DNA of 22,043 bases from a bacterium (GTDB lineage Bacteria > ARS69), in NCBI GenBank assembly GCA_025774865.1, contig JALGZO010000584.1:1-22043 (forward strand), written 5' to 3'. Below are positions 7,184 through 15,800 of the stretch, piece after piece. Position numbers and translations under genes: made by a program. The stretch's first letter is position 1. Every line of letters begins with the position of its first letter. The notes beneath the pieces were generated by a model. That model was not told where the DNA came from, made no database searches, and saw only the letters and a list, made by a program, of their open reading frames with translations.

Positions 7184-9154
7184 TCAATGGGAGCCCTCCA
7201 GCGACCGAAGCAGTTCCCCGGCGGCAACGGTCAGATCCGGATTCCGCGAGGCCCGATTCAGGAGGTTGACCGCGTCTGCCGCACGCCCGATCAGAACATA
7301 CGAATCGGCGAGGGCGACGATCGCCTCCCACCCCTCGATCGAGTAGTCCGCGCCGACGCCCCTCTCGAGGCATCGTACGGCCGACGCATGGTCGCCGGTG
7401 AGATTGTACGCGAGGCCGAGGTACCGTAGAACTTCGGGGCTGTCGGCGTGTCCGAACCGCAGAAGAAGCTCGCCCAACTCGATCGCCTCGCCGCACAGGG
7501 CGACGTCCTCCGCGGACGGTTGCTCCTGCAATTGACGACGGCATCGAAGGATCTGCCAGACCAGCTGGAGTCTCCACAGCGACACCGTGGGGACCGATGC
7601 GCGGGCCGAGAAGAAAAGTCTTTCCGCCGTCGCGAAGTCTCCTTCCTCCATCCGGTACACGCCGACCACGAACGAGAGGGGCCGATCTGTCGCCCCGTGG
7701 AGACCCGGATCTCGCCAGCGCGCCACGGCGCGTCGATCGATCTCGCTCATCGACTCGCCGAGCTGGAGGCAGACTTTCTCGGCCCTCTCCGCGGCCGCGC
7801 GATTGTTGACTCGCAGAAACGGGATCTCGAACAGCGCCTTGATGCGGCTCGCAGCGACGTAATCCGTGTACACGCTTTGCCCCAGGCGGTCGGCGAAGAC
7901 TCGCCAGTCGGGAAGCTGCTCGATCTGGTGCTCTTCCACCCGAAGCGGACCGGTCAGCGACTCCATCGATCGGAGAATCGCCGTCGCGAAGAGCGCTTGT
8001 CCGCGGATCGTCAGGTGCACGTGATCGTCCATCAGGTCCCACCCGATGACGTGACCTTCGGCGGCGGACCGGAACTCCGCCTCCATGTCGCACAGGACGG
8101 CGCCTTCGTTCGCCGCGTCCAGAACGACGGCGCGGGCCGTGCTTGTCGCTCGCCACGGCATGGGATCGAGATCACGGGCTTGCAGGTAGGCAGCCCGCGC
8201 CTCCTCGTGGCGACCGAGGCGGAACAACGAGTCGGCGCGCGCGTGGTGCAGGCGCGCGGAGCGATCTTCGGCGCTCTCCTCCTCCACGCCGATCGGAGCC
8301 ATCCGCTCGTTCGTGGGAATCGTGCACAGGATGACGGGCACGCCACGCTCGCGGCACCGGCGAACCATCTTTCCGAGGTGCGCCCGCAAGGACCGCCTCG
8401 CACCCCGCCGGGCCGAGTCGTCGGGACCGATCCGGCGTTTCACCGCGACCTGCTCCATGAGCTTCCCGGACGGAAGCGGCCGCCGGGGACGCAGAGACGT
8501 CAACCACTGCACGAGGCCCGACCCGCGGAGCCAGCGCGTCGCGCTCATCGCCGCCGGAGAGCGCCCCGCCGAGTGCAGGGACTGGACACCGTAGGCTCCG
8601 TAGAACTCGTTGTTGCCGGACATGACGACCACCAGGTCGGGCTCGTGGTCGAGGACCGCTTCCAGGAAGTGCAGCACGGGGAAGCTCGCAACGGCCGTGG
8701 CGCCGAAATTCAGCACCTCGACGCCTCGGGCGCCTCCCCACGCCTCGCGGAGCATCGCTGCCAGGAAGGAGCCGTTCGTGAGGGGAAGCGGCTGCGGGAA
8801 GCCCTGGGCCGCGGATCCGCCGAGGATCGCGATGCGGACGGTGTTCGGAGGCTTCGGCGTCGTGAAGTGGACTTCGCGCATCCCGCCCGTGAGAGACAGA
8901 CGCGTGTCGAAGAACGTGTCGGTTCCGAGACGGTGCGTGGAGTACCAGTGTCGGCTCCCGTCGTCGCCGACATCGACGATGATCGGCGGGTAGCCTCCGT
9001 AGCCGAAGTGGCGGCAAACGAGCTCAGCGACACCCAGCCCGACGAACGGAAGAAGTACGGCCGCGACGAAAAAACCCAGCTCCTTGAGTCGCGTGCGCGG
9101 CGGCGGCTCAGCGCGGGGCCGGCGTCTCCTCTTCCGGTGCGGATTCTTCGCCAT
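7184..9154 (-). CDS. Membrane-anchored SGNH hydrolase with TPR-like repeats
   Basis: A 656-residue protein. A very basic N-terminus (KNPHRKRRRRPR) precedes one transmembrane helix (about 27-45), so the body should face the periplasm. The SGNH/GDSL fold is shown by AILGGSAAQG with nucleophile Ser114, GNNEF at 180-184 and a D-x-x-H pair (D377, H380) in DDHVHLT. Such enzymes remove acyl groups from glycans or lipids; the substrate here is unknown. Between the second and last catalytic blocks (about 300-335) is a TPR-like insertion (RADSLFRLGRHEEARAAYLQ), and residues 390-656 look like further helical repeats (YRMEEGDFATAERLF, YNLTGDHASAVRCLERG). The frame stays open to an ATG at 9247, but that extension crosses a perfect hairpin and reads as low-complexity sequence. 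I prefer ATG 9154, although it has no clear ribosome site. The next gene downstream on the strand is the kinase, after 54 bases. Confidence 0.85.
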   Translation of the reverse strand: MAKNPHRKRRRRPRAEPPPRTRLKELGFFVAAVLLPFVGLGVAELVCRHFGYGGYPPIIVDVGDDGSRHWYSTHRLGTDTFFDTRLSLTGGMREVHFTTPKPPNTVRIAILGGSAAQGFPQPLPLTNGSFLAAMLREAWGGARGVEVLNFGATAVASFPVLHFLEAVLDHEPDLVVVMSGNNEFYGAYGVQSLHSAGRSPAAMSATRWLRGSGLVQWLTSLRPRRPLPSGKLMEQVAVKRRIGPDDSARRGARRSLRAHLGKMVRRCRERGVPVILCTIPTNERMAPIGVEEESAEDRSARLHHARADSLFRLGRHEEARAAYLQARDLDPMPWRATSTARAVVLDAANEGAVLCDMEAEFRSAAEGHVIGWDLMDDHVHLTIRGQALFATAILRSMESLTGPLRVEEHQIEQLPDWRVFADRLGQSVYTDYVAASRIKALFEIPFLRVNNRAAAERAEKVCLQLGESMSEIDRRAVARWRDPGLHGATDRPLSFVVGVYRMEEGDFATAERLFFSARASVPTVSLWRLQLVWQILRCRRQLQEQPSAEDVALCGEAIELGELLLRFGHADSPEVLRYLGLAYNLTGDHASAVRCLERGVGADYSIEGWEAIVALADSYVLIGRAADAVNLLNRASRNPDLTVAAGELLRSLEGSH

Positions 9155-9178
9155 CAGACGCGAGCCTATCACGAACGA

Positions 9179-9207
9179 GAGCCCCGGGGTCCCTGCCCCC
9201 GGGGCTC
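9179..9207 (-). terminator. Perfect GC-rich hairpin, probable terminator of the glycan operon
   Basis: GAGCCCCGGGG (9179-9189) and CCCCGGGGCTC (9197-9207) are perfect 11-bp inverted arms around a 7-base loop. It lies 47 bases beyond the stop of the 271-residue secreted protein and 25 bases before the preferred SGNH start. There is no clear T-run on the exit side (TCGTTCGTG), so it is a T-poor hairpin typical of GC-rich genomes, or an RNA 3'-end stabiliser. Confidence 0.6.
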
Positions 9208-9253
9208 CGACACCCTGGCGTCCGAAGACAACCGGGCCGCGCTCCATGTCCGG

Positions 9254-10069
9254 CTAGCGGTAGAGCGACTTGACCATTCCGAACGAGCCGTCTTCCACGG
9301 AAATCGGGCCCTTGAGGTTCAGGTACTTGATCTCGTTCCAGACCGCCGTCAGGCCCGCGTTCGGGTTCCCGCCCTGCAGGAACGCCTGCAGGTGTCCACC
9401 CACGCGACCATCGTTGAGCATTCCCCAGAGTCCGTAGGGCGGATCCTCGCCGGGGTTGCCCTCATCGAAGGGCAGCTCGCCACTCGTGTACTGCGTGTTG
9501 TTGTACAGGAGCTCGTACTCGATCGTCGCCGGAGACTCCATCGACAGACCGTTCGGGAGATACGTGATCGTCAAGCGGATGGTCGTGCCCTTCGTGTACG
9601 TCACGCCTTGCTCGGCCGTGAACGAATAGAACGGCAGCCGTCCGCCAAAGGCGGCGATCTCCCCGTCCGTCGTACGGACGTTCAATCTTCCGTCCACGTC
9701 CTGGGACCACCAGGGCGAGACCTGGAGACCCGCCTCACCGTCGCTCGTGCCCGAGATCGTCAGGTTCGCGGAGAACTTGAACGCGGAGTCGTTGTTGAAG
9801 ACTGCCGCCGTGGCGCCTCCGTCGTCCGAGAAACGCCAGTTGTGCAGGTTCGCGAATCCCCCACAGTCGAGCACTTGATCGTCGATCGAAATCGTCCCGG
9901 GGTATGCATTAACCGTGGTGAGAACCGACGTCGGGCAGTCGTTGAAGATCCGCTCATTGATGAGGGCGCTGTCCACGTTCGGCGACGCGGAGGCGCCGCC
10001 GGGCGTGAGAACCGTTCCCACGAAAACCAGAACGGTCGCCAGAGCGCTGAAGTAGGTGATGTGTTTCAT
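9254..10069 (-). CDS. Secreted protein of unknown function, last gene of the glycan operon
   Basis: A 271-residue protein with a clear signal peptide (MKHITYFSALATVLVFVGTV, cleavage near ASA-S at about 28). The mature part is rich in Asn, Gly, Thr and aromatics with alternating beta-strand patterns, and has two cysteines (C45, C69) that could form a disulfide. Stretches such as FKFSANLTISGTSDGEAGL and TIRLTITYLPNGLSM suggest a beta-sandwich of the lectin or carbohydrate-binding type; I cannot name a family. No T9SS-like sorting domain is visible (it ends VKSLYR). ATG 10069 has AAGGAGG about 9 bases upstream. It is separated from the glucoamylase gene by 78 bases, the longest gap in the operon, and is followed by a hairpin. 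It could be a soluble glycan-binding protein; that is inference from context. Confidence 0.8.
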   Translation of the reverse strand: MKHITYFSALATVLVFVGTVLTPGGASASPNVDSALINERIFNDCPTSVLTTVNAYPGTISIDDQVLDCGGFANLHNWRFSDDGGATAAVFNNDSAFKFSANLTISGTSDGEAGLQVSPWWSQDVDGRLNVRTTDGEIAAFGGRLPFYSFTAEQGVTYTKGTTIRLTITYLPNGLSMESPATIEYELLYNNTQYTSGELPFDEGNPGEDPPYGLWGMLNDGRVGGHLQAFLQGGNPNAGLTAVWNEIKYLNLKGPISVEDGSFGMVKSLYR

Positions 10070-10147
10070 CGCTGCGTTCCTCCTTGGAGTATTCGATCAT
10101 CGATGGAATCGACACAATCGCGTTGTACCGACACCTCCCTTCCCGTT

Positions 10148-11782
10148 TCACTTGATGATGACGCACTTCTTTCCGTCGAATTCGCCGCCCGCCTCGAGGC
10201 GGTAATAGTAAACGCCGGCCGGAAGCCCTTCCCCTCGCAACGTCACCTGGTGGATTCCCGCCGACTGAATGCCCTCGGCCAGAGTACGAACGTTCCGTCC
10301 GGCCACGTCGTAGAGCACCAGTGAGACCGTTCCTTCCTCGCTGAGATTGTAGGAGATCGCCGTATGCCAATGGAAGGGATTGGGTACGTTCTGCGACAGA
10401 GAAAGCGCGCTCGACGGGGCCGCGGCGTCCACTCCGGTCGCGGGCACGAACCCCGCCCTGGAGAGGCCGGTCTGGAGGTCCGCGTTCTGGGTGAAGCGGT
10501 TCCAAACCGAGCCGTTCAGGTAGTTCTCCATCATGATGATGATGGGACCCTGGTCGATGCCCAGGTAGTCCGTGTCCCACCAGCCCTGCGTCAGATTGAA
10601 GGCATCCTTGAAGCCGTAGGGCCCCCAGAGCAGGGGATAGCTGTCATACAGGTTGTGAAGCACCGGAATCACCTCCGTCGGGGCGAACGGAATGGAGCTC
10701 GCCACCGCCGTGGGGGCGATCGTTCCGTTTTCGTTCTGCGGCGGCGGAGCCCCGTGTGCGAGATACCCGCCGGGGTCGTCGCTCGCGGTGATCCCCCACA
10801 GGTCCGCGCCATACCCCGTCCACCCGAACGGGTTCACGATGCAATACTCCCGCTGGGCCAGCGTCGCCCGCCGTGAGTTCTCGAAGTAGGTGATCCCCTT
10901 CGACTGCATGTAAATGTCCTGGATGGACCGGAAGTCGATCCAGCAGTGTGAGTATTGATGGCCGAAGAGCGGTGGGAAGTTCACGTAGGTCTGTCCGTAC
11001 TGGAACGACCACACGTAACCGCTCGTCCAGGTGAACCACGTGCTCGCAGGGACCGGAAACGTCGGAGAGCCGAGCGCGAGGATGTAGAGGATCATCGCTT
11101 CGTTGTAGCCGACCCACGTGCCGAACGGATCGAATCCCGATTCGGGCGTCCACCCCATGCGGATCCCGACGCCCGAGTTCCGGGACCAGTCCCAGTCCGC
11201 TCGGTAGTAGAGCGAGTCGGCGAGCGCTCGAATCTGGACTTCGTCCGCGTCGGCGCCGCCGAAGTACTCCTTGCAGTCCAGAATGCCGGCGAACAGCAGC
11301 GCAGAGTCGATCGTCGACAGCTCGCTGCTCCAGGTTCGCGTCGCCGTGGTCATGTCCAGGAAGTGGTAGAAGAGACCTTTGTACCCGATATTGCCGTTCG
11401 ACTCGGGCCCCTGCGGTCCGTTCCAGAACGTTTCCAGAGTCGTGAGGACGCGGTCGCGGCCCGCCGCGCGCGTCACCCACTCGTGATCAATACCGATACA
11501 GATCGCCGTAAGGCCGAATCCGACGGCCGCGATGCTCGCCGGTGATCCGGAGGTGCTCCGATCCTTGACGAGACCGTTGGACGCGTTCGCTTCGTTCCAG
11601 AAGTAGTCGAACGCACCGTGTTGCAGGCTGTCTACGAGGGCCGGCGTGGTGATCGCCTCCGCCGGCCCGACGCTCGCCGCGCTCACGGCAAGAGTCACCA
11701 GGGTGAGCACTCCCGCGAGGCCCCACCGGACCCTCCTCCCCCTTTTCCTCCTCGCTTCGCGCTCGCTGCTTGACTGCATCAT
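10148..11782 (-). CDS. PF10091 'glucoamylase' family protein (GH144-like) with C-terminal sorting domain
   Basis: A 544-residue exported protein. A long basic N-region and hydrophobic core (about 19-43, ending AEA) form a signal peptide. Residues 50-445 are the PF10091 domain, an (alpha/alpha)6 barrel with many family motifs: FDYFWNEAN (58-66), VGYNEAMILYILALGSP (224-240), FGHQYSHCWIDFR (273-285), FENSRRATLAQREYC (300-314), ENGTIAPTA (351-359), GFKDAFN (390-396) and GIDQGPI (408-414). The family includes GH144 endo-beta-1,2-glucanases; the name glucoamylase is historical. Residues 464-544 (NVPNPF...YDVAGR...GVYYYRL...CVIIK) match a T9SS type A/FlgD-like C-terminal domain, which predicts surface display or release. 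ATG 11782 is 4 bases after AGGAG and the next codon is also ATG with 7-base spacing, so either may be used. It follows the PorV-like gene after 7 bases. Confidence 0.92.
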   Translation of the reverse strand: MMQSSSEREARRKRGRRVRWGLAGVLTLVTLAVSAASVGPAEAITTPALVDSLQHGAFDYFWNEANASNGLVKDRSTSGSPASIAAVGFGLTAICIGIDHEWVTRAAGRDRVLTTLETFWNGPQGPESNGNIGYKGLFYHFLDMTTATRTWSSELSTIDSALLFAGILDCKEYFGGADADEVQIRALADSLYYRADWDWSRNSGVGIRMGWTPESGFDPFGTWVGYNEAMILYILALGSPTFPVPASTWFTWTSGYVWSFQYGQTYVNFPPLFGHQYSHCWIDFRSIQDIYMQSKGITYFENSRRATLAQREYCIVNPFGWTGYGADLWGITASDDPGGYLAHGAPPPQNENGTIAPTAVASSIPFAPTEVIPVLHNLYDSYPLLWGPYGFKDAFNLTQGWWDTDYLGIDQGPIIIMMENYLNGSVWNRFTQNADLQTGLSRAGFVPATGVDAAAPSSALSLSQNVPNPFHWHTAISYNLSEEGTVSLVLYDVAGRNVRTLAEGIQSAGIHQVTLRGEGLPAGVYYYRLEAGGEFDGKKCVIIK

Positions 11783-11789
11783 TCCGCTC

Positions 11790-12800
11790 CTAGAGCTCGA
11801 GGGTCAGTGTGAATCGATGGGTCTCCGCCAGATGCTCGTGGTCGGCCCAGGCGTAGTCGAACTGGAACCCGCTTTCTCCGAGCCCGCCGTACAAGCCCGC
11901 GCCCAACGTCAGCCCCATTTCAGAATCGGTCTGGAACATCGTTTGGTAGCCGGCACGTAGCGCGAGCACGTCGCTCCACGACCACTCGGCGCCCACGTTC
12001 GCGCTTTCTGTGTTGTCGTTCGGGTGCAACGCATCGACCGAGAAGAGCAACCGATTCCGATCGCTGATTCGATGCGGGTAGGTCAACCCCACCCGGAACA
12101 GGAGCGGCACGGGAAACTCGTCGGTGAATTGCACCGCGGGAAGCGCACTGTTGTCTCCGAACGCGTCCGGATCCGCATCGAACTGGATCGCCAGATCCGG
12201 CCCCATGTAGCGGGATTTCGTTCCCAGATTCGACAAGGCGGCCCCGAGCTGCAGGCCGTTCTCCTGCAGAGCGTACACCGTTCCGATGCTGAATGTGATC
12301 ATCTCCTGCGAGGTGTGCCAGATTCGCTCGTTCACGTAATTGATCTGAAAGCCGGTCGCAACGCGGTCCGAAAGCAGCCGTCCGTAGCCGATACCGATTG
12401 CGATGTCTCTGACGTCGTACCGCTCACCTGTCCCGAGCGGCTGGGAAACCGTCCTGACGTCGATGTCGCCGGAGCTGAGAGACGTGACGCTGGCGAAGAG
12501 AGTGCCGAATCGTCTGACCGGAACGGCGGCAGCCACGTAGTCGTAATTCATCCCCGCGAACCACTCGCTGTGCGTGAACTGGACCGCGGTCCGGTCGAGC
12601 GTGGCGATGGCTCCCGAGTTGAAGTAGACCGCTTCGATCCCCTGCACGAGAGCGACTCCGGCGTTCCCCATCGCCGCGACCCGCGCGCTCGGCTCGATGC
12701 CGAGAAACTGGGCCATCGATGTGCCGGTCTTGGTCTGAGCCGTCGCCGCGCCGGTGACCAACAACGTCGAAAGCAGGCTCAGCGCTGTGACTCTCCTCAT
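11790..12800 (-). CDS. PorV/PorQ-family outer-membrane beta-barrel protein
   Basis: A 336-residue protein with a signal peptide (MRRVTALSLLSTLLVTGAATAQ) and a body of amphipathic beta-strands ending in RFTLTLEL. The family signature near the N-terminus is present: a short hydrophobic segment followed by EPSARVAAMGNAGVA and VYFNSGAIA, as in PorV/PorQ/UPF0164 proteins (FadL-like barrels). PorV is the outer-membrane shuttle that carries CTD-bearing cargo from the T9SS translocon to the attachment complex in Bacteroidota. In other FCB phyla, relatives often sit beside CTD proteins. GTG (12803) and ATG (12800) are adjacent; I list the ATG. Its ribosome site is weak (GGA), and it starts 12 bases after the preceding stop, so coupling from upstream is likely. 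Confidence 0.88.
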   Translation of the reverse strand: MRRVTALSLLSTLLVTGAATAQTKTGTSMAQFLGIEPSARVAAMGNAGVALVQGIEAVYFNSGAIATLDRTAVQFTHSEWFAGMNYDYVAAAVPVRRFGTLFASVTSLSSGDIDVRTVSQPLGTGERYDVRDIAIGIGYGRLLSDRVATGFQINYVNERIWHTSQEMITFSIGTVYALQENGLQLGAALSNLGTKSRYMGPDLAIQFDADPDAFGDNSALPAVQFTDEFPVPLLFRVGLTYPHRISDRNRLLFSVDALHPNDNTESANVGAEWSWSDVLALRAGYQTMFQTDSEMGLTLGAGLYGGLGESGFQFDYAWADHEHLAETHRFTLTLEL

Positions 12801-12812
12801 CACGTCATCCGA

Positions 12813-15800
12813 TCACTTGATGACCGCGAACTTGCCGGTGGCCGCGCCGACGGCTCCTCCGTCGGCATGGAAGATATAGAGCCCGGGCGCCACGTCGAGA
12901 TTGTCCTTGGTTCGTAGATCCCATTCGACGAAACCGGCGCTGGAGCCTTCGTGTCGGAGCGTCTGTACGAGTTCTCCACGCACCGTGTAGATGCGGATCG
13001 TGCACTCCGCCGGCAGCCCCCGGAACTCGAGCCGACGCTCACCGCGCCCGGAGATCCCGAACCGCTCGGGTTCGAAGCTCGCCGAACCAATGTACGGATT
13101 CGGCACGACGTACGGTGCGAACTCCACCTTGGCCTGGCCGGGATCCACCTTCTCGCCCCGAGTCTCGAACGTGAACACGTCCTCGAACCCGAGCGGCTTC
13201 GTGAGCACGAGCTCGAATGAGTCGCCCGCGGCCGGTGGCTGCAGTGGTGACGGCAGCGGTACGGCGAGCTCCAGGCGCCACCTACGGTCAAACGCCGTCG
13301 GCGGCGCGCTCTGATCGTAGGCCACGATGTCGATTCTGTCGTTGCGGTGGCTGAGCGTGCCGTCGGAGTCAACGTCGCGGAACCCAAAGTCGAGCTTGAT
13401 CTCTCCGTGGACCGTGTGGGCGAATATCTCGAACTTCGCGGGCAGATAATCGGGGAGCTGAACGTCCAGCGAATCCGACGTGTCCACCACCACGTCGTGG
13501 AACACGACCGTGATGTCGTCTGGGAAGCCGGGGCGGCGCTCGTTGATCGAGAGCCCTTCGCCCTTGTAGGAAACGGCGAGGGTAGCGTTCGTGGGGCTCC
13601 CGGCCGCGAAGCCGGTCGCTTCACGATCCACCTCCACCGTCGCCGGCGTGTAGACGACCGGAAGCACGCCCGATCCGACGGGCCCGATCCCGCGCCCGTC
13701 CAGATCGTTTCCCGTGTCGAAGAACACCTCGTCCGTATCGAGATCCCTGAGCGTGTACGACGTGGCGCGGACTTCGCTCGGGTCGGACTGGAACGAGATC
13801 TCGAAGACGTGTCCGTTGGGAACCAGCTCCGAGTTCACGACCTCGACGGCCACCGTACCGGTGCCGTCCCCCTCGCGTTGCGTCGCCGCTTCGACGCCGG
13901 CGGGTACGTACCCCGCGATCCTCGGATTCGGACGAACGGCCACCACGTTCGGCGGAGCCACGAAGCCCCCGCGGAGCGTGCGAGAGACCGCGATCGCGTT
14001 CTCCGATGGGTAGAACGCGACCTCCGCGCCGGGGCTCGAGGGACCGTAGTCGTAGGCGGTTACGGCGTAGTAGTAGAGCTGGCCGTTCGTGACGCTGTAG
14101 TCGGTCCACGTGTGGGTGATTCCGCTGTTCGTGCCGAGGAAGTACGAAACGCCCTCGACCGACTGCTCCGAGAACCCGCTGCGGTCGTTGTCGAGGTCGA
14201 ACTGCGCGATCGGTTTCCCGTTGCCGATCGGGCCCGAGCCCGTCCCGGTCGTGATGACCTGCGGGTCCCGGAACTCCGGATCGGTGGACCGGTAAACACG
14301 ATAGCCCTCGAAGTCGATCTCGCCGGTCACCGGGTCCGCGCTGCGCTCGGCGACGTCGTCCCACGACAGGCGGACCCACCCGTCGCCGGCTTCCGCCGTC
14401 ACCGTCGGCCGCTTCGGTGGCACCGCGAAGCGGTAGTTCGCGTCGTAGATCTGCTGCACCGTCTGGACCGTGCGACGCAGCTCGCTGAGATCCGCTCCGA
14501 ACGCCAGTGCGAGGCTGAACCGCTCGCGCTGCCCGGCCTTCAAGGTGAACGGCCCCGACGCGAACAGGAAGCCGATGTTGTAGTTCTCGGCGACCGGCGC
14601 CCCGAAGCGTACGCTCGGGTCGGGGTCGGTGAACTGTTCGTAAAGCCGCTCGGGCCAGTTTGCGTTGTTCGTGAAGAACAGGATGTCGTCGATTTGCGGA
14701 TTCGGGTTTCCTTGGCCGGCGGCGATCCGGTTGAGGCGGAATCCGGTCAGACCGATCTGATCCGATTCGTGGAGGTCGGTGCGGTCGAAGTTCGGCTCGC
14801 CTTCCGTCGGAACTCCATCCCCTTCGCCCGTGTCACCGGTCCCGGTGAGGCCGTCGGCTCCCGTGTCGTGGAGCTCGGCCACCCAATCCAGGTCCTCGTC
14901 GCCCGTCCACCACCGCGCGTTGCGATAGGCCGGGCGGTTCGCGAGCGGGCCGTAGGTGATCTCGAACCGCCCGACGTCGTAGTTACCGGCGAGATACGCG
15001 TCGATCGCCCCCTGGCTCTCGAGGAGCAAGCCGGGACCCGTGTCGCGAGTCTCGTCCGTGATCCCGTCCTCGTCGTTGTCGACGCCGTCCAGGAAGTTTC
15101 CCGGCGTCTCGAGGTACGCGTAGCCGAGGTAGCCGGTCGTGGCGCACCCGCTCGAGAGACTCCGGCCGTGGCCGAACCGGTCCCAGGTGTACACGAGGTT
15201 GATGACCCGCTCGTCGAACTCCCGGTTGAAGAACGCATTGTCGTCGTCCGACTCGAAGATGCCGTCGCAGGAGAGCGTGGAGCCGCCGACGCCGGAGTCC
15301 ATGTACAGGCCGAAGATGATGTTGTCGTCGTAATCCGTCGTGCCCTCGTTCGTGATGTCGTAGTGCCAGAAGATCACGTTGCGGGCCTGGGGGTTCGACC
15401 ACTGGAAGCCCCGCACCTCGATCCGGAGCCCCAGACCCCGGCGGGTCGGATCGCGGCTGTCGGGGGTGAAGTCCCACGCGTCGTAGAAGTTGTCGTCCAT
15501 GACCATGTAGCTTTCCTGGTCGGCGACGATCTGCTTGCCGAAGTAGCCGTTCCAGCTGTCCGCCCAGCCCGGGTCGTCGCCGTCGGTCCGCTTGTCCGGC
15601 CACGAGTCGGGCCACGTGCGCGGGTCGTTACTGATGGCGGGGGAGCGCGCGGGATTGAGAACCGGGTCCGGCTGGAAGAAACCGGGGCGCGGCTCGAAAC
15701 GCATCACCCGGTTGAACTGCGGGCTGATCCCCTGCCTCTCCCGGAATCCCGTCTCCATGATGTGGGTCTCGACCCCGTTGTTCTGCGTGATCTTGGCCAG

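Noticed and set aside
10070-10147. A second operator or promoter in the 78-base gap
   Set aside because: Only short imperfect palindromes (around TCGATCATCGA) are seen; no copy of the TGTAAACGTTTACA site and no clear -35/-10 pair.
7448-10324. A 958-codon open frame on the plus strand
   Set aside because: It lies antisense to three convincing genes (SGNH, secreted protein, glucoamylase), is rich in Arg/Val/Glu low-complexity sequence and shows no domain; long antisense frames are expected at this GC content.
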